Source of the DNA: CAZHRJ01 sp964534765
GTDB taxonomy: Bacteria > Lindowbacteria > 2-12-FULL-62-27
Direction of reading: 5' to 3'
Assembly (NCBI GenBank): GCA_964534765.1
Contig: CAZHRJ010000176.1
Span: 1-5,355 of the forward strand
DNA: 5,355 nucleotides
Part shown: piece by piece, positions 1 through 5,355 of the stretch
Position numbering within the stretch: position 1 is the first letter of the stretch
Layout: the number at the start of each line of letters is the position of its first letter
Position numbers and translations under genes: made by a program
Notes under the pieces: generated by a model
The model's database searches: none
The model's input: the letters and a program-made list of their open reading frames with translations, nothing else
What the model was told of the DNA's origin: nothing

Positions 1-3000
1 ACCCTGGTCGATTCCGTGAACGACACGCGGGAAACGTTTGTCATCAAAATTATGCCCTATCAGGACACCTTCTACTGGCGCGTGATCGGCCGCAACAGCC
101 TGGGAACATACGACACTTCCACGCCGCGCGGCCTTGTCCTCGACACCCAGACCGGCCAGGTGACGTTGGCGTTGGCGGCCGACGGCCATGAGACGTCGAA
201 CGCGACCCCGGTGATGACCTGGTCGGCGGTGTCAGACAGCGTGGGAATCGATACGTACGCGGTGGAGGTATCGAAGTCCAGCGCCTTTTCGAGCCTCATC
301 TTTACCGACTCCGTCGACGGTTCCCTGACCGGCGATACCCTGAGCGGGCTCTACAACGACACCTATTTCTGGCGTGTTCGGGCAATCGACGATCTGGGCA
401 ATGCCGGCAGTTACTCCTCCGTTCGCGGATTCATCCTGGACACCTCCATATCGACCGTGACGCCGCTATTGCCTGCGGACGGCCATGAGACGACCCAGTC
501 CCAGCCGGTTGTCACCTGGAGCGCGGTCACGGACAGCGTCGGCGTTGATTCCTACGCGATCGACGTTTCGCGAACCAGTTCGTTTGCGACTCTGCTCTTT
601 ACGGACACCGTGGACGGCATTTTCACCGGCGATACGCTGACGGGGCTATACAACGACACCTATTACTGGCGCGTCCGGGCCATCGACGATGTGGCCAATC
701 AGGGCGCGTTCAGCTCGGTGCGCGGATTCCTCCTGGATACGGCCGTCGCCAAAGTCACGCTCGACAGTCCGTCGAATAACGTCCTGCTGACGGATACGAC
801 CCCGGCATTCAGCTGGATCGCGGCCGCCGACAGCGTGGGGATAGACAGCTATGTTCTGGAAGTGTCGGTCAGTCCGGCGTTCGCCAGCCTGATTTTCAGG
901 GACACGCTGGACGGGACGGCAACCGCCGACACCATCCCCGGCGACTCTTCCCTGCCGGAAAATGTCTATTACTGGCGGGTCAGGGCCATTGACGATCTGG
1001 GCAACATCGGTTCTTTCTCCGATTCGCGCCTGTTTACGCTTGACACCGGCGTTCTCATCGCCGCATCGTCTCCCTCCGACAGCACCATCACGTTCGACAC
1101 CACGCCGACCTTCTCCTGGTCCGGCACGGCGGAGACCTACATCCTGCAGATCGCTTTTGATTCGGCGTTCACCCGCGTCGCGGAGACGGCGACTCAGAAG
1201 GTCGACAGCTACACGTCCGCGGGATTGACCGACAGCCATTATTTCTGGCGGGTGACGGCGCTGGACACCGCCGGCAATTCCGCGTTGACTGTGTCCCGGA
1301 GAATCTCGATCGACTCGACCGCGCCGAAGGAAGTGACGCTGACCTATCCGACCGACTCGGGAACCGTCAACGCCACGCCGCTGTTCATCTGGACCGCCGC
1401 GGTCGATACGGTTTCCGGACTGGCCTATTACATCGTCCAGGTCACCACTTACTCGGACTCGGACTTCTCGGACACCGTCCGGCAGGCCAAGGTCTATGAC
1501 ACCTCCTGGAAGGTCACGCCCTTTATCGTTGCCGGTTCATACCGGTGGCGGGTCAAGGCGGTGGATACGGCCGGCAACGTCAACGCGAGCGCCGACTCGC
1601 GCTCGTTTGAAGTCGACACCAGCCCCGGTCGCATGCTCCTGGCGCTGATCAACCACGCGTCGGCCCAAACGATCCAGCAGGATGACACCATCGTCGTGGC
1701 GGTCCTGGGTGTCGGGGCGGACACGAAAGAGGCGGTCGATATCAGCCGCGTCAAAGTGACGCATCTGGGCAACCTCTCCACATCCGTTGTTTCGAAAGTC
1801 CTCATCTATCGCGACGCCGGCACATTCGGCGTCATCGACTCGGCCGACACCCTCTTTGCCTCGACGACCTCCTTCTCCAGTGGCGCGGCGACAATCGCCG
1901 GGGACACGTTCCAGATCGCCCCGGGGGAAACCGCCAATCTATTGATCGCCTATCAGACCGGATCATCCATGACGACCGGTGAAACATTCTTTATCGAGGT
2001 TGCCGCCAATTCGGACGTGTCCGGAACGGGCCTGGTTTCCCGGCTGTCGCCGACCATCAGCGGCGCTCCGGTCCGATCCAAAGTCCACACCGTTCGAACG
2101 CGGTATCCGGCGGTCATTTCGGCCAATCCTCCCGACGGCTCATTCATTCTACCCGCCAGGATTTCCGGGGACGACACGACATGGCTTCCGCTGAAAATTA
2201 AATTCAATCTCCCGATCGAGGCCTCGTCCGTGAATACCGGTACCATTCAACTCCTGGACGAATTCGGCAATAACCGCACGGAAACGGTCTATCTGATCGA
2301 CAGCGCCAGCGTGCGGCTGGTCGCGAGCTACGGCGACACGGGATATCCCTACGGCATGACGTTCATGCTGCGGGTGACGACGACCGTGACCGACAGCGAC
2401 GTTCCGCCCGATTCGGTGCAGAAGGAGTTCACGTCGACGTTCAGTACCTTGAAGCTGGCCACGGCGGCGAGCGTGGAGACGTCGGCGGACGGGAAGGCCA
2501 TGCTCGACGTCGATTCCGGCACATTCCCGTCGACGATCAAGAGCGTATTCACCGAAGTGGCTCCGGCGGCCGAGACGTCGGCGACAGTCAAGGAGGCGCT
2601 GGCGGTGATCGCGTCGGTTCCTGGATTTGGGCGCTTACCGGAGTCGCTGGGAACGGGCATTTATGAGTTTTCGTTCCAGAAGGTGTCGTCGACCGACTCC
2701 AAGACTCTGGTTGATCTCGACGCGTCGGAATTCGTCAAACCCGTGACCGTCGCGATCACGATTACCAAGCCGACCGAGTTCCTGGAAATCGACGGTGTGC
2801 CGGTAACGCCCAGGATGCTGCGAATCGCGCATTACAGCAAGACCAAGAAAAAGTGGGAGACCCTCGAGAGTAACCACGTGGAATCGGGCAGCAAGCTCTC
2901 GATCAAGGCCCAAACGAAGGAATTCTCTCCCTTTGCCGTATTTTTCGCGACGGCGGCCAATTCAGTGACTGAGACATTCAAGTCCTTCCCGAACCCGGCC

Positions 3001-3318
3001 GATCCGTTTACGACCTATACGAACTCGTCCGGCCAGTCCTGGCAGGGATTCCAGTTCGCCTGGAACATGCCAAAGGCCGGGTCGGTGACCATCAAGATTT
3101 ATGACTTCGCCGGCCAGCTGGTGCGGGTCATCGGCCCCACGACCTATGCGGCCGGCAACTATTTCGGCGACAACACGACCCTGGCCGCCCGGACCTGGGA
3201 CTGCCGGAACGGTTTTGGCCAGACGGTATTGAACGGCGCGTACTTCGTGCGCGTCGAGATCCGGTACACCGACGGCTCGGTCGAGACCGCCAGCGACCGG
3301 ATAGCGGTGGTGAAGTGA
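1..3318 (+). CDS. Giant multi-domain Fn3/Ig-repeat surface protein with FlgD/T9SS-like C-terminal domain (5' truncated)
   Basis: The frame is open from base 1 and ends at TGA 3316-3318, giving 1105 visible residues. The first possible start (GTG at 16) falls inside an Ig-like module, so the true start and any signal peptide lie upstream. Order of domains: end of one Fn3/Ig-like module, five further modules, an unrecognised beta-rich domain, a Big_5-like domain, a second unassigned domain, and a C-terminal domain opening with FPNPADPF and closing with DRIAVVK. The repeats carry the YWRVRAIDDLGN-type strand pattern of bacterial Fn3/Ig modules. The protein is rich in Asp, Ser and Thr and has one visible Cys (codon 3202-3204). 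No catalytic motif is seen. By family, such proteins are secreted and act as adhesins, stalks or surface scaffolds; that role here is inferred. The PorV-like gene starts 2 bases after its stop. Confident as a secreted repeat protein; exact function unknown. Confidence 0.93.
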   Translation, partial: TLVDSVNDTRETFVIKIMPYQDTFYWRVIGRNSLGTYDTSTPRGLVLDTQTGQVTLALAADGHETSNATPVMTWSAVSDSVGIDTYAVEVSKSSAFSSLIFTDSVDGSLTGDTLSGLYNDTYFWRVRAIDDLGNAGSYSSVRGFILDTSISTVTPLLPADGHETTQSQPVVTWSAVTDSVGVDSYAIDVSRTSSFATLLFTDTVDGIFTGDTLTGLYNDTYYWRVRAIDDVANQGAFSSVRGFLLDTAVAKVTLDSPSNNVLLTDTTPAFSWIAAADSVGIDSYVLEVSVSPAFASLIFRDTLDGTATADTIPGDSSLPENVYYWRVRAIDDLGNIGSFSDSRLFTLDTGVLIAASSPSDSTITFDTTPTFSWSGTAETYILQIAFDSAFTRVAETATQKVDSYTSAGLTDSHYFWRVTALDTAGNSALTVSRRISIDSTAPKEVTLTYPTDSGTVNATPLFIWTAAVDTVSGLAYYIVQVTTYSDSDFSDTVRQAKVYDTSWKVTPFIVAGSYRWRVKAVDTAGNVNASADSRSFEVDTSPGRMLLALINHASAQTIQQDDTIVVAVLGVGADTKEAVDISRVKVTHLGNLSTSVVSKVLIYRDAGTFGVIDSADTLFASTTSFSSGAATIAGDTFQIAPGETANLLIAYQTGSSMTTGETFFIEVAANSDVSGTGLVSRLSPTISGAPVRSKVHTVRTRYPAVISANPPDGSFILPARISGDDTTWLPLKIKFNLPIEASSVNTGTIQLLDEFGNNRTETVYLIDSASVRLVASYGDTGYPYGMTFMLRVTTTVTDSDVPPDSVQKEFTSTFSTLKLATAASVETSADGKAMLDVDSGTFPSTIKSVFTEVAPAAETSATVKEALAVIASVPGFGRLPESLGTGIYEFSFQKVSSTDSKTLVDLDASEFVKPVTVAITITKPTEFLEIDGVPVTPRMLRIAHYSKTKKKWETLESNHVESGSKLSIKAQTKEFSPFAVFFATAANSVTETFKSFPNPADPFTTYTNSSGQSWQGFQFAWNMPKAGSVTIKIYDFAGQLVRVIGPTTYAAGNYFGDNTTLAARTWDCRNGFGQTVLNGAYFVRVEIRYTDGSVETASDRIAVVK
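148..741 (+). repeat. Closely related duplicated pair of modules (297 bp period)
   Basis: The modules at 148-444 and 445-741 have exactly the same length and about 65 of 99 residues identical by my alignment by eye. Identical DNA blocks recur at a 297-base offset, for example 15-base matches at 181-195/478-492 and at 352-366/649-663. This points to duplication of a single module more recent than those that produced the diverged units 4 and 5. Many third-codon positions differ, so the copies are not fresh. Confidence 0.85.
148..1620 (+). repeat. Five tandem Fn3/Ig-like modules within the surface protein
   Basis: Units run 148-444 (99 codons), 445-741 (99), 742-1047 (102), 1048-1317 (90) and 1318-1620 (101). 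A sixth, partial unit occupies 1-147. Each unit begins shortly after an LDT, IDS or VDT boundary. It has an early 'P..(T/S/I)W(S/T)A' strand, a central 'Y.(L/V/I).V' strand, and the diagnostic 'Y(F/Y/R)WRV.A.D..(G/A)N' strand before the closing 'F.(L/V)DT'. Units 1-3 share a 'DSVG(I/V)D(S/T)Y' motif that is altered in unit 5 and missing in unit 4. These are beta-sandwich spacer or adhesion modules by family; no ligand can be read from the sequence. Confidence 0.9.
1621..2100 (+). other. Unassigned beta-rich domain after the Ig array
   Basis: About 160 residues follow the last Ig-like module. They contain alternating beta-strand stretches such as 'DTIVVAVLGVGAD', 'VSKVLIYRDAG' and 'TANLLIAYQTG', and lack the YWRV signature. 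The layout (strand, 'KVLIYRD' line describing an offset element, then 'APGETANLLIAY') resembles a beta-sandwich region I have seen in large surface proteins of uncultured bacteria, but I cannot name a family with confidence. The boundaries are estimates taken from the ends of the neighbouring domains. Confidence 0.5.
2101..2460 (+). other. Probable Big_5 (SbsA-type) Ig-like domain
   Basis: The segment opens with 'YPAVISANPPDGSF' and continues with 'LPLKIKFNLPIEASSVNTG', 'TIQLLDEFGN', 'RLVASYG', 'YPYGMTFMLRVTTTVTDSD' and 'FTSTFST'. This order is the usual Big_5 pattern: 'P.dG...' opening, 'i.i.Fs.pid..sv', value strand, 'L..gt.Y.l.v...v.D', then '..sF.t'. In this family the domain is a structural Ig-like module of surface and S-layer-like proteins. 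The insertion 'ISGDDTTW' between the opening and the first core strand is longer than usual. Confidence 0.65.
2461..2955 (+). other. Unassigned domain between Big_5-like and C-terminal domains
   Basis: About 165 residues carry an Ala/Glu-rich, possibly helical patch ('AAETSATVKEALAVIA') followed by strands 'GIYEFSFQKV', 'KPVTVAITI' and a closing 'RIAHYSKTKKKWETLESN ... FSPFAVFFA'. The last part has the pattern 'y..(t/k)..kW..l.s......l.a....FS.fav', common in the domain just before a C-terminal sorting domain in large secreted proteins, where it forms a beta-sandwich. I do not assign a named family. Confidence 0.45.
2986..3315 (+). other. FlgD-Ig / T9SS-sorting-like C-terminal domain
   Basis: This 110-residue tail starts with FPNPADPF, the form of the 'PNP..P' opening of T9SS type A sorting and FlgD-Ig-like domains. 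It continues with 'GSVTIKIYDFAGQLVRVI', then 'RTWDCRNGFGQTVLNGAYFVRV', matching the family's 'WDG.n..G..v.nG.Y..r.' core, and ends at DRIAVVK right before the stop. By family, such tails direct export across the outer membrane and surface attachment in bacteria with a type IX system; in others they are structural only. A Cys (3202-3204) stands where Gly is usual in the WDG motif. Confidence 0.8.
3306..3313 (+). promoter_or_regulatory. Weak Shine-Dalgarno-like GGTGGTGA before the PorV-like gene
   Basis: This purine-rich stretch lies inside the last codons of the upstream gene and 7 bases before ATG 3321. The upstream stop (3316-3318) and this start are 2 bases apart (TGATCATG), so translation of the second gene is probably coupled to the first. 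The match to a consensus Shine-Dalgarno sequence is poor. It still supports ATG 3321 over the in-frame ATG 3351, which has no better site and would shorten the signal-peptide n-region. Confidence 0.45.
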
Positions 3319-3320
3319 TC

Positions 3321-3431
3321 ATGGACCTGTTGCGCTTCTTCGGAACTTGGATGAGGGCCCGGGGTCTCCGGCTGTGTCTGGCGGTCTGTCTCTTCGCCGG
3401 GTTGGCCTTGAATCCTGTATCGGCGTCGGCC
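3321..3431 (+). other. Signal peptide of the PorV-like protein
   Basis: Residues 1-17 are basic (R5, R12, R14, R17), residues 18-31 (LCLAVCLFAGLALN) form the hydrophobic core, and A35-S36-A37 fits an AxA signal peptidase I site, leaving a mature start at K38. C23 is preceded by LAV and lacks the Gly/Ala/Ser of a lipobox at -1, so a lipoprotein is unlikely. Export through Sec followed by outer-membrane insertion fits the barrel that follows. Confidence 0.8.
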
Positions 3432-5355
3432 AAATCCCAGTCCGGCGGCGTGGTCGATCCGAGCACCATCCTGGGATTCGGCACCCGGTCCAGTTCCATG
3501 GGCAACGCCTTTGTGGCTCTGAGCGACGACGCCACCAGCGTCTACTGGAATCCCGCTTCACTCGACCTCGCGCGCCGGCGGGAACTCTTTGGGCAGTACT
3601 CCAAGACTTACTTCGAGAACTCGCTCTACAACGTCATGGGATACAAGCATCCCCTGGGTCGATTCGGCACAATCGGCGGCGGACTCATCCTGGAGGGCGT
3701 GGACGATCTGACCAAGCGGGACGTGAACGCGGCGAACATCGGAGCGTTCAATGTCAGCAAGATGAATCTGATGTTCAGCTACGGCAAGCAGATGACGCAG
3801 GGATTTTATCTGGGATCGAGTCTCCACATCCTGCGCCAGCAAATCGCCGATTTCTCCGGAACGGGATTTGGACTCGACGTGGGCACCCTCTATCGATTTA
3901 CCAACCGCTACGTCGAATACAGCCGCGCCTATCTCAAACTCGCCCGCGAACAGCTCCGCCAGGAGGCCGACCGGCACTACCTGGATGGAATGCGGGCGTA
4001 TGAGTTCGGCCGATTCCGCGAGGCGTTCGATCACTTCAAGAAGGCCCTGGAGACGGATCCCTGGGACAAACTCGCGTTCAAGATGCTCGAGCGCACGGCC
4101 CAGCGGGAGCGGTCGCTGATTGATTCGTACCGGTCTCTCAAACTCGGCAACGGCACCCATGCCATGGCGGAATTCCTGAAGACCCACAGTCCGAGCGGCG
4201 AGCCGGTCCGCAATCTGGAGGCGTGGTTTGAGGAGGGCGTCCGGCTCTATGATGCCGGCAAACTCAAGGATGCCATTCCCTTCTTTGAGACCGTCATCCG
4301 GACCGCGCGGTCGAATTTCATCACCGACCGCCTCAGCCTCGGCATGAACATCCAGAACCTGCTCCAGCCGTCGATCAAGCTCAAGACCACGGCCGAAAAA
4401 ATTCCGATGAACATTAAGATGGGGACGGCGTACCGGTTCACCGATTGGCTGCAGTTCGCCATGGATTTCGATTTCCCGTCCAAGGGCGCCAATCGAATCC
4501 ATTTCGGCGTGGAGTGGCGCCCGCTCGAATGGCTGGGTCTGCGCGCCGGACTGGATCACGATGATCCGACGTTCGGCATCGGATTCCGTTTCCAGGATCT
4601 GCGACTGGACTACGCGTTCATGCCATCCGACGAACTCGATAACGACTTCCAGCGCGTCGCCCTCTCCTACGCCTTCGGCCAGTCCCAGGGCGACATCGCC
4701 ACCGAGCGGATTCATCGCGGTCTCACGCTCCAGTCCAAGAAAGATTATTCCTCGGCCAAAAAGGAGTGGGAAACCGCCCAGCGGCTTCAGCCGACCAATC
4801 CGCTCCCGCGAAAATATATTCGGGAAAGCGAAGCCGACTACGCGAGGAATGTGACACAACCCTGGGCGGAGGCGGGCCGGCTTCTGGCGGCCGGCCGGCT
4901 CAAGGAGGCGCATGCGATGCTCAACGCCATCCTCGCCTACGATCCCACCTTCGAATACGCCCGCGCCGCGCTCGGCCAGTTGGACGCCGGCGTCCCGGCA
5001 TATGCCGCCGCGCGGTATCAGGACGGCTACATGAAATTCCTGCAGGCGGACTTTGTGAGCGCCATGGAGGAGATGGAGCGCGTTCTCCATTTCCGGCCGG
5101 GCGACGAGGCGGCCGAGAATTATTACACCGCGGCCCGAAAACGCGTCGATGAGGATTCCCGCCGGCGCGCCATCCAGGAACAGACCAGGGACGCGCTCGC
5201 GCAGTATCGCGCCGGCCGCTGGCAGGAGGCGCAGCTGCGGTTCCAGTCGGTCATGCGCCGGGCCGCGACGCATCCGACCGCGGCGGCCTATCTGGAGCAG
5301 ATCGCGCGATTTAAGTCGGCCGATTTCCTCCCGGAGGAACTCAAGATCGAGTCCG
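3321..5355 (+). CDS. PorV/PorQ-like (UPF0164-type) outer-membrane barrel protein with internal and C-terminal TPR-like repeats (3' truncated)
   Basis: The frame opens at ATG 3321 and runs stop-free for 678 codons to the window end, so the C-terminus is missing. Residues 1-37 form a signal peptide. Residues 48-193 carry the family signature 'SSMGNAFVALSDDATSVYWNPASL' (58-81) and paired barrel strands. Residues 195-333 are a TPR-like helical block. Residues 334-454 resume the barrel, with 'LSLGMNIQNL', 'KIPMNIKMGTAYRF', 'FGVEWRPLEWLGLRAGL' and 'LRLDYAFMPSDEL'. Residues 455 onward hold at least four TPR-like units. PorV and its relatives are FadL-like outer-membrane barrels usually of about 300-400 residues, so this protein is much longer. 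PorV itself escorts type IX cargo; many relatives have no known role. The mature part shows no Cys. The large secreted protein directly upstream, with a sorting-like tail, is a plausible partner (inference). Family call strong, function tentative. Confidence 0.9.
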   Translation, partial: MDLLRFFGTWMRARGLRLCLAVCLFAGLALNPVSASAKSQSGGVVDPSTILGFGTRSSSMGNAFVALSDDATSVYWNPASLDLARRRELFGQYSKTYFENSLYNVMGYKHPLGRFGTIGGGLILEGVDDLTKRDVNAANIGAFNVSKMNLMFSYGKQMTQGFYLGSSLHILRQQIADFSGTGFGLDVGTLYRFTNRYVEYSRAYLKLAREQLRQEADRHYLDGMRAYEFGRFREAFDHFKKALETDPWDKLAFKMLERTAQRERSLIDSYRSLKLGNGTHAMAEFLKTHSPSGEPVRNLEAWFEEGVRLYDAGKLKDAIPFFETVIRTARSNFITDRLSLGMNIQNLLQPSIKLKTTAEKIPMNIKMGTAYRFTDWLQFAMDFDFPSKGANRIHFGVEWRPLEWLGLRAGLDHDDPTFGIGFRFQDLRLDYAFMPSDELDNDFQRVALSYAFGQSQGDIATERIHRGLTLQSKKDYSSAKKEWETAQRLQPTNPLPRKYIRESEADYARNVTQPWAEAGRLLAAGRLKEAHAMLNAILAYDPTFEYARAALGQLDAGVPAYAAARYQDGYMKFLQADFVSAMEEMERVLHFRPGDEAAENYYTAARKRVDEDSRRRAIQEQTRDALAQYRAGRWQEAQLRFQSVMRRAATHPTAAAYLEQIARFKSADFLPEELKIES
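3462..3899 (+). other. First half of the PorV/PorQ-like barrel
   Basis: Residues 48-193 contain the conserved N-terminal 'G.R..SMGNAFVA.SDDA.S.YWNPA' motif. Alternating strands follow, including 'ELFGQYSKTYFENSLYNVMGYKHPLG' and 'GTIGGGLILEGVDDLTKRD', then 'NLMFSYGKQM', 'FYLGSSLHILRQQ' and 'GFGLDVGTLYRF'. In the family the last strand is followed at once by a turn and the 'L.lG...QNL' strand. Here the helical block intervenes. Confidence 0.85.
3903..4319 (+). other. TPR-like helical insertion inside the barrel domain
   Basis: Residues 195-333 begin with a long charged helix (197-216). A good TPR follows at 217-250: 'HYLDGMRAYEFGRFREAF' then 'HFKKALETDP', with the small/Gly residue at 223, Y227, G230, A235 and P247 in canonical places. 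A less regular helical stretch comes next, then a second TPR at about 297-330 ('FEEGVRLYDAGKLKDAI ... FFETVI'). Barrel sequence resumes at 'FITDRLSLGMNIQNL'. TPRs bind proteins, and the insert presumably faces a partner in the periplasm or, less likely, outside. Confidence 0.85.
4320..4682 (+). other. Second half of the PorV/PorQ-like barrel
   Basis: Residues 334-454 contain the family's later strands in order: 'RLSLGMNIQNLLQPSIKLK', 'KIPMNIKMGTAYRFTDWLQFAMDFDFP', 'RIHFGVEWRPLEWLGLRAGLDHDD', 'TFGIGFRFQDLRLDYAFMPSDELDNDF' and a final 'QRVALSYAFGQ'. Together with residues 48-193 this makes a complete-looking barrel, so the inserted block has not removed obvious strands. Confidence 0.85.
4683..5354 (+). 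other. C-terminal TPR-like repeat region, continuing past the window
   Basis: Residues 455-678 hold at least four TPR-like units. They lie at about 458-493 ('IHRGLTLQSKKDYSSAKKEW', ending QPTNP), 511-545 ('EAGRLLAAGRLKEAHAML', ending AYDPTF), 562-596 ('YQDGYMKFLQADFVSAMEEM', ending FRPGD) and 618-652 ('DALAQYRAGRWQEAQLRF', ending THP). Each shows the helix A / 'aG.(w/l/y).eA' / helix B / Pro spacing of about 34 residues, with longer linkers than a tight TPR solenoid. The last visible residues suggest more sequence beyond the window. Confidence 0.85.

Noticed and set aside
16..18. GTG as the start codon of the large surface protein
   Set aside because: The frame is open back to base 1 and the codon falls within an Ig-like module, so the gene begins upstream of the window.
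1040..1045. TTGACA, resembling a -35 promoter box
   Set aside because: It lies inside the coding frame and no -10-like sequence is found at the proper distance (the bases about 17 nt downstream read GCATCG).
646..1239. Minus-strand open frame of 197 codons under the Ig modules
   Set aside because: It is a shadow. Its recurrent 'VNGPD.PVI' pattern is only the reverse complement of the repeated YWRVRAIDD strand on the plus strand.
3375..3389. Possible lipobox ending at C23 of the PorV-like protein
   Set aside because: The residue before Cys is Val instead of Gly, Ala or Ser, and a clear AxA site follows at residues 35-37, so a normal signal peptide fits better.
3347..4003. Plus-strand open frame of 218 codons overlapping the start of the PorV-like gene
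   Set aside because: Its product is low-complexity Arg/Gly/Pro-rich sequence without motifs, and it is out of frame with the convincing barrel protein.
3558..5273. Open frame of 571 codons on the minus strand
   Set aside because: It lies wholly inside the plus-strand PorV-like gene, which has a signal peptide, a family signature and TPR repeats across the same bases. The minus-strand product is Arg/Gly/Leu/Glu-rich with no recognisable domain, as expected of a shadow frame in GC-rich DNA.

Overview
The window is a GC-rich, almost wholly coding stretch holding two plus-strand genes, each cut by a window edge and separated by 2 bases. It has no visible RNA gene, mobile element, CRISPR array, terminator or intergenic space. 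The style points to a Gram-negative-type (diderm) bacterium: a giant secreted protein of Fn3/Ig-like repeats ending in a FlgD-like/T9SS-like C-terminal domain, followed by a PorV/PorQ (UPF0164)-type outer-membrane barrel. Such pairs are familiar from the FCB group and from candidate phyla and Elusimicrobia-like lineages. The phylum cannot be fixed from this sequence.

Region 1 (1-3318) is the 3' part of a very large surface protein gene, already open at base 1. It holds the end of one Fn3/Ig-like module, five more modules in tandem (148-1620), a beta-rich domain I do not recognise (1621-2100), a probable Big_5-like Ig domain (2101-2460), another unassigned domain (2461-2955), and a FlgD-Ig/T9SS-sorting-like C-terminal domain running to the stop codon.

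Region 2 (3321-5355) is a second gene, open to the window end with no stop in 678 codons. It encodes a signal peptide, the first half of a PorV/PorQ-like beta-barrel, a roughly 140-residue TPR-like helical block, the second half of the barrel, and then a run of at least four TPR-like repeats. A 571-codon open frame on the opposite strand here is a shadow and is not annotated.

The likely link between the genes is inference. In the type IX secretion system, PorV is the outer-membrane protein that handles cargo carrying a C-terminal Ig-like sorting domain. Here a cargo-like protein with such a tail lies directly upstream of a PorV-like barrel enlarged by helical protein-interaction repeats. They may be a translationally coupled cargo and export/anchoring partner. 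The TPR block placed inside the barrel domain is the most unusual point in the window.
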